Of a stretch of DNA of 64,000 nucleotides, positions 57,307 to 64,000 are shown piece by piece. Numbering within the stretch: position 1 is the stretch's first letter; each line of letters starts with the position of its first letter. The DNA lies in NCBI GenBank assembly GCA_002495525.1, contig DAFS01000033.1, positions 13,120 through 77,119 of the forward strand, written 5' to 3'. The notes below the pieces were generated by a model that was given only the letters and a program-made list of their open reading frames with translations, was not told the origin of the DNA and did no database searches. Both the position numbers and the translations under genes were made by a program. This DNA comes from Euryarchaeota archaeon UBA89 (GTDB taxonomy: Archaea > Thermoplasmatota > Poseidoniia > Poseidoniales > Thalassarchaeaceae).

Positions 57307-58280
57307 GCCTCCGATTTAGCGGCTGCAGCCGCTTTAGCAGCTTTCTTTTCACGCTTAGTTTGCTCCTTCTGAGCCCTCTTAGCTAATTCCATATCTACCC
57401 TTTCCTGATGTACTACTGGAAGTAATCTAGTACGATCAGCATCAAACCAAAGGTCTTCCCTAGAGTATCCCGTCATACCATCATATTCATTTGACATAAA
57501 GAATGACTCGAAAGGGCACGCTTCTGCACATAAACCACAGAACATACATCTTCCAATATCAATTCGACCTGAAACAATATCTACTTCCGCTGGCTTTAGA
57601 GAGGACATTTCTACTGACTCAATGCCAGAACCATCTTGCCAACGAACTGTTGCTGTATCTCCGCTAATATCAATCACCTCTGCAAAATCATATTGTTGTG
57701 GAGGAGCAGTATGTTCATGCACTAAATCGAAATTCTCGATTTCTTCAAAAGTTTCTTTTCTTCTAGCAGCTAAACCGCCAGATTCTATTTCACTTCCTAG
57801 TCCATGCCATTCATCTCCTTCATCAGTTGTATCAAGAACATTGACTCTAGTTTCTGAGGTCATATGAAGACAATCATTTGGGCAAGCTTTCACACATGCC
57901 TTACATGCTGTACAAGTTTCCCAAACAATTCCTATCCTTCCATTGTAGTTCCCTGGAACGAAAAGCCAAGGCTCCATATCCTCGAGTCTTTCATATGGAT
58001 ACATGATAGTAACCGGCCTTTCTAGGAAAGGAAGAGCCGGTGATGATTCTCTGTCAGCAGCATATATTTGACCAGAAGAAGGGTGATCTTCTCCGATTCT
58101 TTCTAAAGTAAATTCATCAGTCAGATTCGCTTTCTGCCCATGATAATTATTTTTCAAGAATTTTGCTTTACCGATATATGGTACTGTCCTAAGTGCTGTC
58201 TTCAAAGTAATCCACATAGGTTTGATTACTAAATTTCTAAAATTCGGTGTTGCGTGAGGGTGTCCTGTATTATAATCCAT
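57303..58280 (-). CDS. nuoI: NADH-quinone oxidoreductase subunit I with large insertion between Fe-S motifs
   Basis: A peripheral-arm subunit carrying two [4Fe-4S] clusters. It has 325 residues against the usual 150-200. Ligands are C123, C126, C129 and C133 (CTACKACVKACP) and C245, C248, C251 and C255 (CMFCGLCAEACP). The motifs are separated by 111 residues where about 27-30 is normal. The insert contains an SH3/KOW-like strand pattern (FAEVIDISGDTATVRWQDG). A Lys/Ala-rich tail ends the protein. An AGGAGGTGA precedes the ATG. It sits between nuoH and the two NuoJ genes. Confidence 0.95.
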   Translation of the reverse strand: MDYNTGHPHATPNFRNLVIKPMWITLKTALRTVPYIGKAKFLKNNYHGQKANLTDEFTLERIGEDHPSSGQIYAADRESSPALPFLERPVTIMYPYERLEDMEPWLFVPGNYNGRIGIVWETCTACKACVKACPNDCLHMTSETRVNVLDTTDEGDEWHGLGSEIESGGLAARRKETFEEIENFDLVHEHTAPPQQYDFAEVIDISGDTATVRWQDGSGIESVEMSSLKPAEVDIVSGRIDIGRCMFCGLCAEACPFESFFMSNEYDGMTGYSREDLWFDADRTRLLPVVHQERVDMELAKRAQKEQTKREKKAAKAAAAAKSEA

Positions 58281-58291
58281 TTTTTCACCTC

Positions 58292-59854
58292 CTAATCTCT
58301 TCTACTTCCTGGATATGCTTTATCCAACGTTTGAGTATTGTATGGTCTTCTTGAATACTCTAATGCATCTTTATCTTCATCTATTGCATACACAATAAAC
58401 AAAATTATTCCTAGAACTGTGATTACTGGAGGAACCCAAATTGGCCAACTTGTACCAGTCCAGACCTCTAAACGTAAATACATAGCAATTGCAAGATTGA
58501 GGATAGATAGTGGGAGTAAGTATCTCCAACCAAATTCTAAAATCTGATCTGTCCTAATTCTATGTAGAGATGCACGGACCCAAACAAAGAACGCAAAGAG
58601 TAACCATGCTTTGAGTAAGACAATTACTAAACCAGGGATTAAGTCAACAACAGTCCCAATCACTGGAATACCAGAAAGTGTATCTTGGAATGGAAATTCC
58701 CATCCGCCAAGGAAGAACATAGCAAATAGGATACAAGCAGCATAAGCCCTCATCATCTCTACAGCGAACATTAGACCCCAACGAATCCCTCCGTACTCAG
58801 TCCACCATCCTTCTACAAGCTCTGCTTCTGCTTCTGGCATATCGAATGGAATCCTTTCAACCTCAGCAATCATTGTGATTAAGAATAGCGCAGCACCCAA
58901 AGGAAGCATGAATAGGTTCCAAGTATCGGATGTTTCAATCTGGAAATCTACAATTTCAAGAATATTGAAAGAACCACTAATTACTGCAATCGAAAGTACT
59001 GTGATTAGTAGAGGGATTTCATAAGCTGTCAATTGCGCAGCGGAACGCATTCCTCCAATTAGTGTATATTTGTTATTTGATGCCCAGCCAGCGAAGAATA
59101 CTCCAAGAGGTGCAACTCCAAATATAGCCATCAGGAATAGTAGGGAAAGATCTGGATTAGCTGCCCAAATATGTGGACCAAATGGAATGAAGGCATAACA
59201 CATTATAGTTGTCGCTATAATAATTACAGGAGCAACTTCGAAGACTAATTTATCGGCTTTTTCTGGTATTAAATGCTCTTTTGTAGCGAACTTCATGAAA
59301 TCTGCCAATGCCTGGAAGAAACCCGGGAATAGGAACCAGATTCCATGGTATCCCCGATTTCCAACTCTATCAATTGTTTCTAAGTGATGGCTATTCCCGA
59401 AGGCTGAATTCAAACTCTTATTCAGCATACCTATAGGGACTCCAATGCCCATTGGTAATTTATTCCACCAATCTCCTGCAGTAGAAGGACCCTCTCCAAT
59501 CCACAAACTTCTCAATGAAGTGGTAGCACCAATTCTATCCATTAAACGCCCTATGAACTTCCTCTCGATATAAGGGACGACCATCAAGGTCAACATCATT
59601 GTAGTAAAAACTACTGTACACATAATCGTTGAAACAAAAAATGCTTCTAAAGAGGGTTGTATATCTGCAAAACCAGACTGAAGATTAATTTCAGAACCGA
59701 TCACAATTGGTTCCTCGAGGAACCATCTTGGCCTTGTAATAGAAAATTCTAGATCTATATCGTTTGAAGGAAGAACGTCATGAGTTTTGTCCATTGACCA
59801 ACCGATTAATGACTCAGTCCAACCACGGACATCTAACCAATCACTGCTTGCCAT
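58292..59854 (-). CDS. nuoH: NADH-quinone oxidoreductase subunit H with extended N-terminus and loop
   Basis: Membrane subunit forming much of the quinone channel, 520 residues against 320-400. ERKFIGRLMDRIG (97-109) is the conserved start of the family core, but about 58 residues (roughly 113-172) intervene before GFFQALADFMKF (178-189), whereas homologues connect these motifs within about 12 residues. The later ERIPFDMPEAEAELVEGWWTEYGG motif is fully conserved. The N-terminal 65 residues are also extra. GAGGTGA precedes the ATG. Confidence 0.95.
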   Translation of the reverse strand: MASSDWLDVRGWTESLIGWSMDKTHDVLPSNDIDLEFSITRPRWFLEEPIVIGSEINLQSGFADIQPSLEAFFVSTIMCTVVFTTMMLTLMVVPYIERKFIGRLMDRIGATTSLRSLWIGEGPSTAGDWWNKLPMGIGVPIGMLNKSLNSAFGNSHHLETIDRVGNRGYHGIWFLFPGFFQALADFMKFATKEHLIPEKADKLVFEVAPVIIIATTIMCYAFIPFGPHIWAANPDLSLLFLMAIFGVAPLGVFFAGWASNNKYTLIGGMRSAAQLTAYEIPLLITVLSIAVISGSFNILEIVDFQIETSDTWNLFMLPLGAALFLITMIAEVERIPFDMPEAEAELVEGWWTEYGGIRWGLMFAVEMMRAYAACILFAMFFLGGWEFPFQDTLSGIPVIGTVVDLIPGLVIVLLKAWLLFAFFVWVRASLHRIRTDQILEFGWRYLLPLSILNLAIAMYLRLEVWTGTSWPIWVPPVITVLGIILFIVYAIDEDKDALEYSRRPYNTQTLDKAYPGSRRD

Positions 59855-59863
59855 ATATTCACC

Positions 59864-61000
59864 TCACCTGTCTGTCTCACCGATACAGGGATCGAATGAA
59901 CCCATGATTGCTGGAATATCTGCTACCTTGTATCCAATCATACATTTTGAAGCATATGGAATCGTAATGAACATTGGAGATCGAATTGATACACGATAAG
60001 GCATTTTACCGCGACCCTCTCCTCCACCGGCAATGTAGAACATTGATTCGCCCCTACTATCTTCAAAGTGGTGTGAACCTGATGTCCCTTCGGGAGCACG
60101 TGTTGGTGCCTTGCCGATTATCTTAGGATCTCCTGGCTCATGGTAAGTTTCGGCACCTCCTGGGATCTTATCTAATGCTTGCAATACTAGATTTGCACTT
60201 TGACGCATTTCTTCAACTCTAATTCGATACCTATCATAACAATCTGCACCTTTTATCGAAGAACGCTCTACTGCTGGCTCCCAATCTAACTCAGAGTAAA
60301 CTGAATACGGGTGCGATGTACGTATGTCGTGATTAACTCCTGCCGCACGAATGTTAGGTCCTGAAACTCCGTGATTAATCATTTCTTCAGGTTTAGCATA
60401 ACCTACTCCTTGGCTACGAATTAAGAATACTGTTGACTCATCGAAAAGTGCCTCATATTCTTGTATCCTATCCAAAAATAGTTTCAGTTTATGCCTAGCT
60501 CTGAGAGCAAAACCATGAGGTAAATCTCTTTTCACACCTCCTATACGAGGGAAATTATAATGCATTCTAGAACCACCTAACTCTTGTAATAGATCCATCA
60601 TCATCTCTCTTTCTCTAAGACACCAGACTAATACACTCAGGTTTCCGATATCAGGACCATAAGCGCCAAGCCACATTAGATGACTTGCAATCCTTTGAAT
60701 TTCCACTGCTACTAAACGAATATATTCAGCTCTCTCTGGAACTTCAACTCCCAGTAAGTCTTCTGCAGCATAGATATAGGCATGAGACCACGTATTTGCT
60801 GATGCATAACATAGTCTGTCGCAATAAGTAGTAATTTGTGTGAAGTCGCGTGATTCGCATATTTTTTCAACACCTCTATGGATATAACCAAGATCTGGTT
60901 CTGTATCTACAACCGTTTCTCCATCGACCTTAATTTTCAAAGTCCAAAGACCATGGGTCATTGGATGCTGAGGCCCCATAGAAATCCACATTTCTGCCAT
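59864..61000 (-). CDS. nuoD: NADH-quinone oxidoreductase subunit D
   Basis: A peripheral subunit lining the quinone pocket. It has 378 residues. The GPQHPMTHG motif near the N-terminus contains the His expected to contact the quinone head, followed by LGYIHRGVEKICESRDFTQ and later GGVKRDLPHGF. The C-terminal MGSFDPCIGETDR is the usual end of the family. A GGTGAGAG lies before the ATG. It is downstream of nuoC by 8 bases. No fused NuoC domain is present. Confidence 0.97.
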   Translation of the reverse strand: MAEMWISMGPQHPMTHGLWTLKIKVDGETVVDTEPDLGYIHRGVEKICESRDFTQITTYCDRLCYASANTWSHAYIYAAEDLLGVEVPERAEYIRLVAVEIQRIASHLMWLGAYGPDIGNLSVLVWCLREREMMMDLLQELGGSRMHYNFPRIGGVKRDLPHGFALRARHKLKLFLDRIQEYEALFDESTVFLIRSQGVGYAKPEEMINHGVSGPNIRAAGVNHDIRTSHPYSVYSELDWEPAVERSSIKGADCYDRYRIRVEEMRQSANLVLQALDKIPGGAETYHEPGDPKIIGKAPTRAPEGTSGSHHFEDSRGESMFYIAGGGEGRGKMPYRVSIRSPMFITIPYASKCMIGYKVADIPAIMGSFDPCIGETDR

Positions 61001-61008
61001 TCTCTCAC

Positions 61009-61662
61009 CTACTTTACCCTACTAGAATCAACTGGTTTACGCATAAAACCTTGAGCGTCATCATACATTTCTTCAAAGCCATGATAACGTAATTTATGTT
61101 GTTTCTGAAGTGGATGAAAACCCACAGGAGATTCATGCGGATTTAGCACTCTACGCATCTCTTCATGCCCTTCAAAATCAATTCCTACTAAATCCCAGGT
61201 TTCTTTTTCATTCCAATCTGCTCCGACCCAAAGATCTTGTACGCTGGCAACTGAAGGAGTTCGGGTATCTCCAATTTTGATACTAATTTGAATTTCTAAA
61301 GGTACATTCTTTCCTTTTACCTTTGAAAAATCCACAATATTTGGAATTACTAGGCCATCTTCAATAACTGGGTCCTTAATTCCAGTTCTCAAAAAATGAT
61401 AAACAACTTCCCAGGTCTTATCAGAAGATTCTGGCCAATGAATACCAGTAATCATTGAACAATGATCGACTGAATGTTTTTCCTTCAACTGTTCAGCAAC
61501 CTTCCTCCAGTTTTCAGGAGAAACAGTTGCATTAACAATAGGTCTATTCTGAGTACCACTGGTACGAATATCTACAGATGATTCTACTCCGGCCATCTTA
61601 TTCAAAGAGGATACTAATTTCTCAGCCGCCTCTTGTTGTGCTTTTTCCGAAACTATCCTCAT
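61009..61662 (-). CDS. nuoC: NADH-quinone oxidoreductase subunit C
   Basis: A 217-residue peripheral subunit. The conserved part includes MITGIHWPESSDKTWEVVYH and the C-terminal EKETWDLVGIDFEGHEEMRR, followed by LNPHESPVGFHPLQKQ, the family signature region. An N-terminal extension of about 70 residues precedes the fold. GAGGGATTATT lies before the ATG. It ends 8 bases before nuoD on the same message. Confidence 0.93.
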   Translation of the reverse strand: MRIVSEKAQQEAAEKLVSSLNKMAGVESSVDIRTSGTQNRPIVNATVSPENWRKVAEQLKEKHSVDHCSMITGIHWPESSDKTWEVVYHFLRTGIKDPVIEDGLVIPNIVDFSKVKGKNVPLEIQISIKIGDTRTPSVASVQDLWVGADWNEKETWDLVGIDFEGHEEMRRVLNPHESPVGFHPLQKQHKLRYHGFEEMYDDAQGFMRKPVDSSRVK

Positions 61663-61671
61663 AATAATCCC

Positions 61672-62268
61672 TCATGCATCTCCGATGATTACTGGAGCCT
61701 CACTTTCTAACCTAGAATGACTTGGCATGGCTCCAATTCGAATTATTTTTTCTCTCAATTTGCCAAAACCATCGATTAGAGCCTCTGGTCTAGGAGGGCA
61801 ACCAGGAATGTATACGTCAACAGGAATAATTGTATCAACTCCTTCAAGAATATTGTACGACTGGAAATATGGACCTCCTGAAATTGCACATTCGCCCATC
61901 GCTATACACCATTTCGGCTCAGGCATTTGTTCCCATAGACGGACTATTGGATCAGCAAATTTCTTACTAATAGGCCCATTTACGAGTAATACATCGCATT
62001 GTCTAGGACTGGAACGAAAGAAAACTCCGAAACGCTCTGCATCAAAACGACTAGCTCCTGCTGCAGCCATTTCCAGTGCGCAACATTTGATTCCTAGATG
62101 TAATGGAAAAAGAGATTTTCTTTGACCCCAATTAAAAATACGTCCTGCTAAAACTCCAATCACATCTTTCAGCCTACTTGCCTTCAACGCTTCATCAGTA
62201 ACATCTCCGACTGTTTCAACCAACAATCTACTACTAAACATAGAATAATTTTGTGTATCGTCTGCCAT
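61672..62268 (-). CDS. nuoB: NADH-quinone oxidoreductase subunit B
   Basis: It holds the terminal N2 [4Fe-4S] cluster. From the ATG at 62268, backed by GAGGTGATT, it has 198 residues. An upstream frame to 62322 would overlap nuoA by 44 bases. The ligands are in LGIKCCALEMAA, GECAISGGPY and PGCPPRPEAL, giving the tandem Cys pair and the two single Cys of the family. It is the first of the peripheral subunits after nuoA. Confidence 0.96.
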   Translation of the reverse strand: MADDTQNYSMFSSRLLVETVGDVTDEALKASRLKDVIGVLAGRIFNWGQRKSLFPLHLGIKCCALEMAAAGASRFDAERFGVFFRSSPRQCDVLLVNGPISKKFADPIVRLWEQMPEPKWCIAMGECAISGGPYFQSYNILEGVDTIIPVDVYIPGCPPRPEALIDGFGKLREKIIRIGAMPSHSRLESEAPVIIGDA

Positions 62269-62278
62269 TACAATCACC

Positions 62279-62731
62279 TCAAATGTAAATTCTTCCTCTC
62301 TTCCTGAATACGTGCCAAACACCTAGGCCCATAAGTAAAATGAATATTGACATGGTTGTCAAAGCACCCATTATTTCAGCCTTGGATATAACATCAACAT
62401 CTTGAATAGATATTATTCCACCAAATGCTAGGAACATGAATGCGATATCGAAAACTAAGAATATTATCGCATACCAATAATACTGAAAATGGAAATTAAT
62501 ATGCGCCTCACCAACAGGTGCTGAACCACACTCATAGGTACTTTCACGACGTACGTACAAGGATTGATCTACTTCATAACCAGGAAGTAGCCATGAACGT
62601 GTCCTGGTAGGATTATTTGGATCAACAACAGGCCTTAGAAGCCTAGATGCGATGAAACTTCCTACAGGAAAACCTATGCCAACCAAAGTCATTACTGCTA
62701 GTGCAAGATAGGCTTCAGAAACTGATGTCAT
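62279..62731 (-). CDS. nuoA: NADH-quinone oxidoreductase subunit A
   Basis: A 150-residue three-helix membrane subunit from the ATG at 62731; a GTG at 62740 gives three more residues. The conserved YECGSAPVGEAHINFHFQYYWYAI region and VFDIAFMFLAFGG segment (Asp/Glu core) are present. It heads the nuo operon, whose leader contains a 7-bp perfect hairpin just upstream. The extra polar loop of about 30 residues after the first helix is typical of archaeal NuoA. Confidence 0.95.
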   Translation of the reverse strand: MTSVSEAYLALAVMTLVGIGFPVGSFIASRLLRPVVDPNNPTRTRSWLLPGYEVDQSLYVRRESTYECGSAPVGEAHINFHFQYYWYAIIFLVFDIAFMFLAFGGIISIQDVDVISKAEIMGALTTMSIFILLMGLGVWHVFRKRGRIYI

Positions 62732-62744
62732 AGGGCTCACAACC

Positions 62745-62761
62745 CGGTCCCTTAGGGACCG
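62745..62761 (-). promoter_or_regulatory. 7-bp hairpin in the nuo operon leader
   Basis: CGGTCCC (62745-62751) and GGGACCG (62755-62761) are exact reverse complements around a 3-base loop. The element ends 13 bases from the nuoA ATG at 62731 (4 from the alternative GTG), where a ribosome-binding site would usually lie. It could affect translation of the first gene or be a protein-binding site. The 84-base gap between nuoA and the surface-protein gene must also contain the operon promoter. Confidence 0.4.
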
Positions 62762-62824
62762 TTAGTACCGCCCACTAAAATTAGGGCAATAAGTGTAACC
62801 TAACAATGAGTTTCAAGTTAGCAG

Positions 62825-64000
62825 TTAACGTTCAGATTCAAGTTCAAGTGCTTTGAGAATTCTTTGACTCTCTTTTCTTGATCTAGTGAAAAGGATAATG
62901 ACGAGCAGCCCGCCGATTAATATCGCTCCCCAACCAATAATTTGGACCATGTCATCGGAAAGCAAAGATATTCCTATTGTAATCTCAGCAGTTACAGATA
63001 GGTCTAGAGGTTGCCCCGCCACAGGAAGTCCTTTTGGCATTACAATAATAGTAAAATCATATGTATCATCTTGGAATAAATCATTTGGGGGAGTTACTCG
63101 GATTTCTACTTCTCTTGTTTCACCCGGTGCCAATTTAAATTCATCATCGACAGCATTTACAGACCAAAACCTGAGTGCTTCTGATGATTCAATCACAACT
63201 GTTTCTTCTACATTGCCATGGTTAGTAACAAATATTGTGAAAATTGCCTTTTCGGGATAAGTCACCGTCTTCGAAGTTTCATCTTCAATAGTGAATTGGA
63301 GATCATGTATGGTAATCACGTCAACTAACAAATCTACATGTGTACTTTCTATCGCATTAAGTTCTGAAGATGCGGAAACTTTGATCATTCCCGAAGCCCC
63401 ACTTTGAACACCTTCCAATACTTCAAAATCTAGTGTTATCATCACACGGTTTTCAGACCCTACATCGACGTGGAATGGCTCGTCAGTAGTTACGCCACTT
63501 ATCTTCAAAGTTCGTAAAACAGTTGATTCCATTCCAGTAACAGTAATTACAGCATTATCACCATTTGGGAAATCTCCAATATTTTCAACCCAAAAAGATA
63601 CAGAACCCATACCGCCTGGAGGAAGTTGTACTTGTAATTCATCAGGAATTTCTCCTGGACTAACTGGAGTTATGCTCATTCCATAATTAAAGTTTGAAAC
63701 AGAAATTGTAAATTCATGAGATGTAGATTTGTCAGTTCCAAAAATAGTAATTACAGCTGAAACGGATGCCCTATCTCCATTTTCTTCACCCTCAATAGTG
63801 ACATCTAGATAGACAGTCTTTGTGACTCCTGATGCAATATTTATCTGGGTGATTGTAGAACCTTGAGAATTAGAAAATGATGAATCCCATAAAGGATCAT
63901 TGCATCCTGTTACATCATTAGGATCACATGCTTGTAACTTAAAATTGTCATCTACATTCCCTGTATTAGTAACCTCAATTGGGAAACTAATTATCTGTTC
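62825..64000 (-). CDS. Cell-surface protein with repeated beta-sandwich (CARDB/NEW3-like) domains (partial, N-terminus beyond window)
   Basis: The reading frame is open to the right edge: hand translation upstream of an internal Met at 63679 continues without a stop to base 64000, giving 391 visible residues. Repeating patterns of the type VTNTGNVDDNF, VENIGDFPNGDNAVI and VTNHGNVEETVVI mark tandem Ig-like beta-sandwich domains of the CARDB or NEW3 type. A C-terminal membrane helix (QIIGWGAILIGGLLVIILF) and a short basic tail anchor it. Likely a large extracellular or surface-layer protein; the function is unknown. It precedes nuoA on the same strand across 84 bases. Confidence 0.8.
   Translation of the reverse strand, partial: EQIISFPIEVTNTGNVDDNFKLQACDPNDVTGCNDPLWDSSFSNSQGSTITQINIASGVTKTVYLDVTIEGEENGDRASVSAVITIFGTDKSTSHEFTISVSNFNYGMSITPVSPGEIPDELQVQLPPGGMGSVSFWVENIGDFPNGDNAVITVTGMESTVLRTLKISGVTTDEPFHVDVGSENRVMITLDFEVLEGVQSGASGMIKVSASSELNAIESTHVDLLVDVITIHDLQFTIEDETSKTVTYPEKAIFTIFVTNHGNVEETVVIESSEALRFWSVNAVDDEFKLAPGETREVEIRVTPPNDLFQDDTYDFTIIVMPKGLPVAGQPLDLSVTAEITIGISLLSDDMVQIIGWGAILIGGLLVIILFTRSRKESQRILKALELESER

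Overview
The window reads as a densely coded, AT-rich archaeal chromosome segment. The best match is a marine planktonic euryarchaeon of the Marine Group II / Candidatus Poseidoniales type or a close Thermoplasmatota relative; this is inferred from gene content, not from a marker alignment. Archaeal hallmarks are aIF1A, RIO1 and a Pno1-like KH protein in one cluster, Hjc resolvase, MC1 chromatin protein, Cdc48, a Ser-His-Asp signal peptidase, a presenilin-family protease, an Lhr-type helicase and ATCase with a regulatory chain. Aerobic heterotrophy is suggested by succinate dehydrogenase, complex I and a leucine-degradation carboxylase. Many starts carry a GGTGA or GGAGG ribosome-binding site. 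No intergenic gap exceeds 300 bases. I saw no tRNA, rRNA, CRISPR array, insertion sequence or prophage.

Layout. 1-7.2 kb: the start of a threonine-dehydrogenase-like SDR gene (cut by the window edge), pyrG, an ATP-NAD kinase homologue, carbamate kinase, a bacterial-type thrS and the tRNA hydroxylase trhO. 7.2-12.1 kb, minus strand: a GHMP sugar kinase, a large exported sequon-rich protein and a membrane coiled-coil protein. 12.2-14.9 kb: pyrBI, a TtuA/Ncs6 tRNA thiolase and a small membrane protein. 14.9-21.6 kb, minus strand: Cdc48, a PRC-barrel protein, a DUF4350 protein, a DUF58 protein and a polytopic membrane protein. 21.7-27.0 kb: an aldehyde dehydrogenase, a 36-residue zinc ribbon and sdhCAB ending in a hairpin terminator. 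27.0-32.6 kb: MC1, a stand-alone Lrp/AsnC ligand domain, a macro-domain protein, Hjc, a site-2-type protease and signal peptidase I.

32.7-42.6 kb: a calcium-motif lipoprotein with a PLC-like domain, an Lhr helicase, a P-loop kinase-like protein beside dCMP deaminase, folC, a presenilin homologue and serS. 42.7-47.3 kb, minus strand: a methylcrotonyl-CoA carboxylase set with the alpha chain split into biotin carboxylase and BCCP, plus an enoyl-CoA hydratase. 47.3-50.8 kb: a DUF63 protein and the aIF1A-RIO1-KH cluster. 50.9-62.7 kb, minus strand: a 12-gene nuo operon in order A-B-C-D-H-I-J1-J2-K-L-M-N, with no NuoE, F or G. The right edge holds a surface protein cut by the window end.

Functional picture: SDH and complex I feed the quinone pool, the MCC cluster degrades leucine, and pyrG, pyrBI and the deaminase serve pyrimidine metabolism. 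The most unusual features are large insertions in NuoI and NuoH, a eukaryote-like acidic tail on aIF1A, a Cdc48-associated DUF58/DUF4350 cluster without MoxR, and repeated interlocking of convergent stop codons on TTAA or TTAG.
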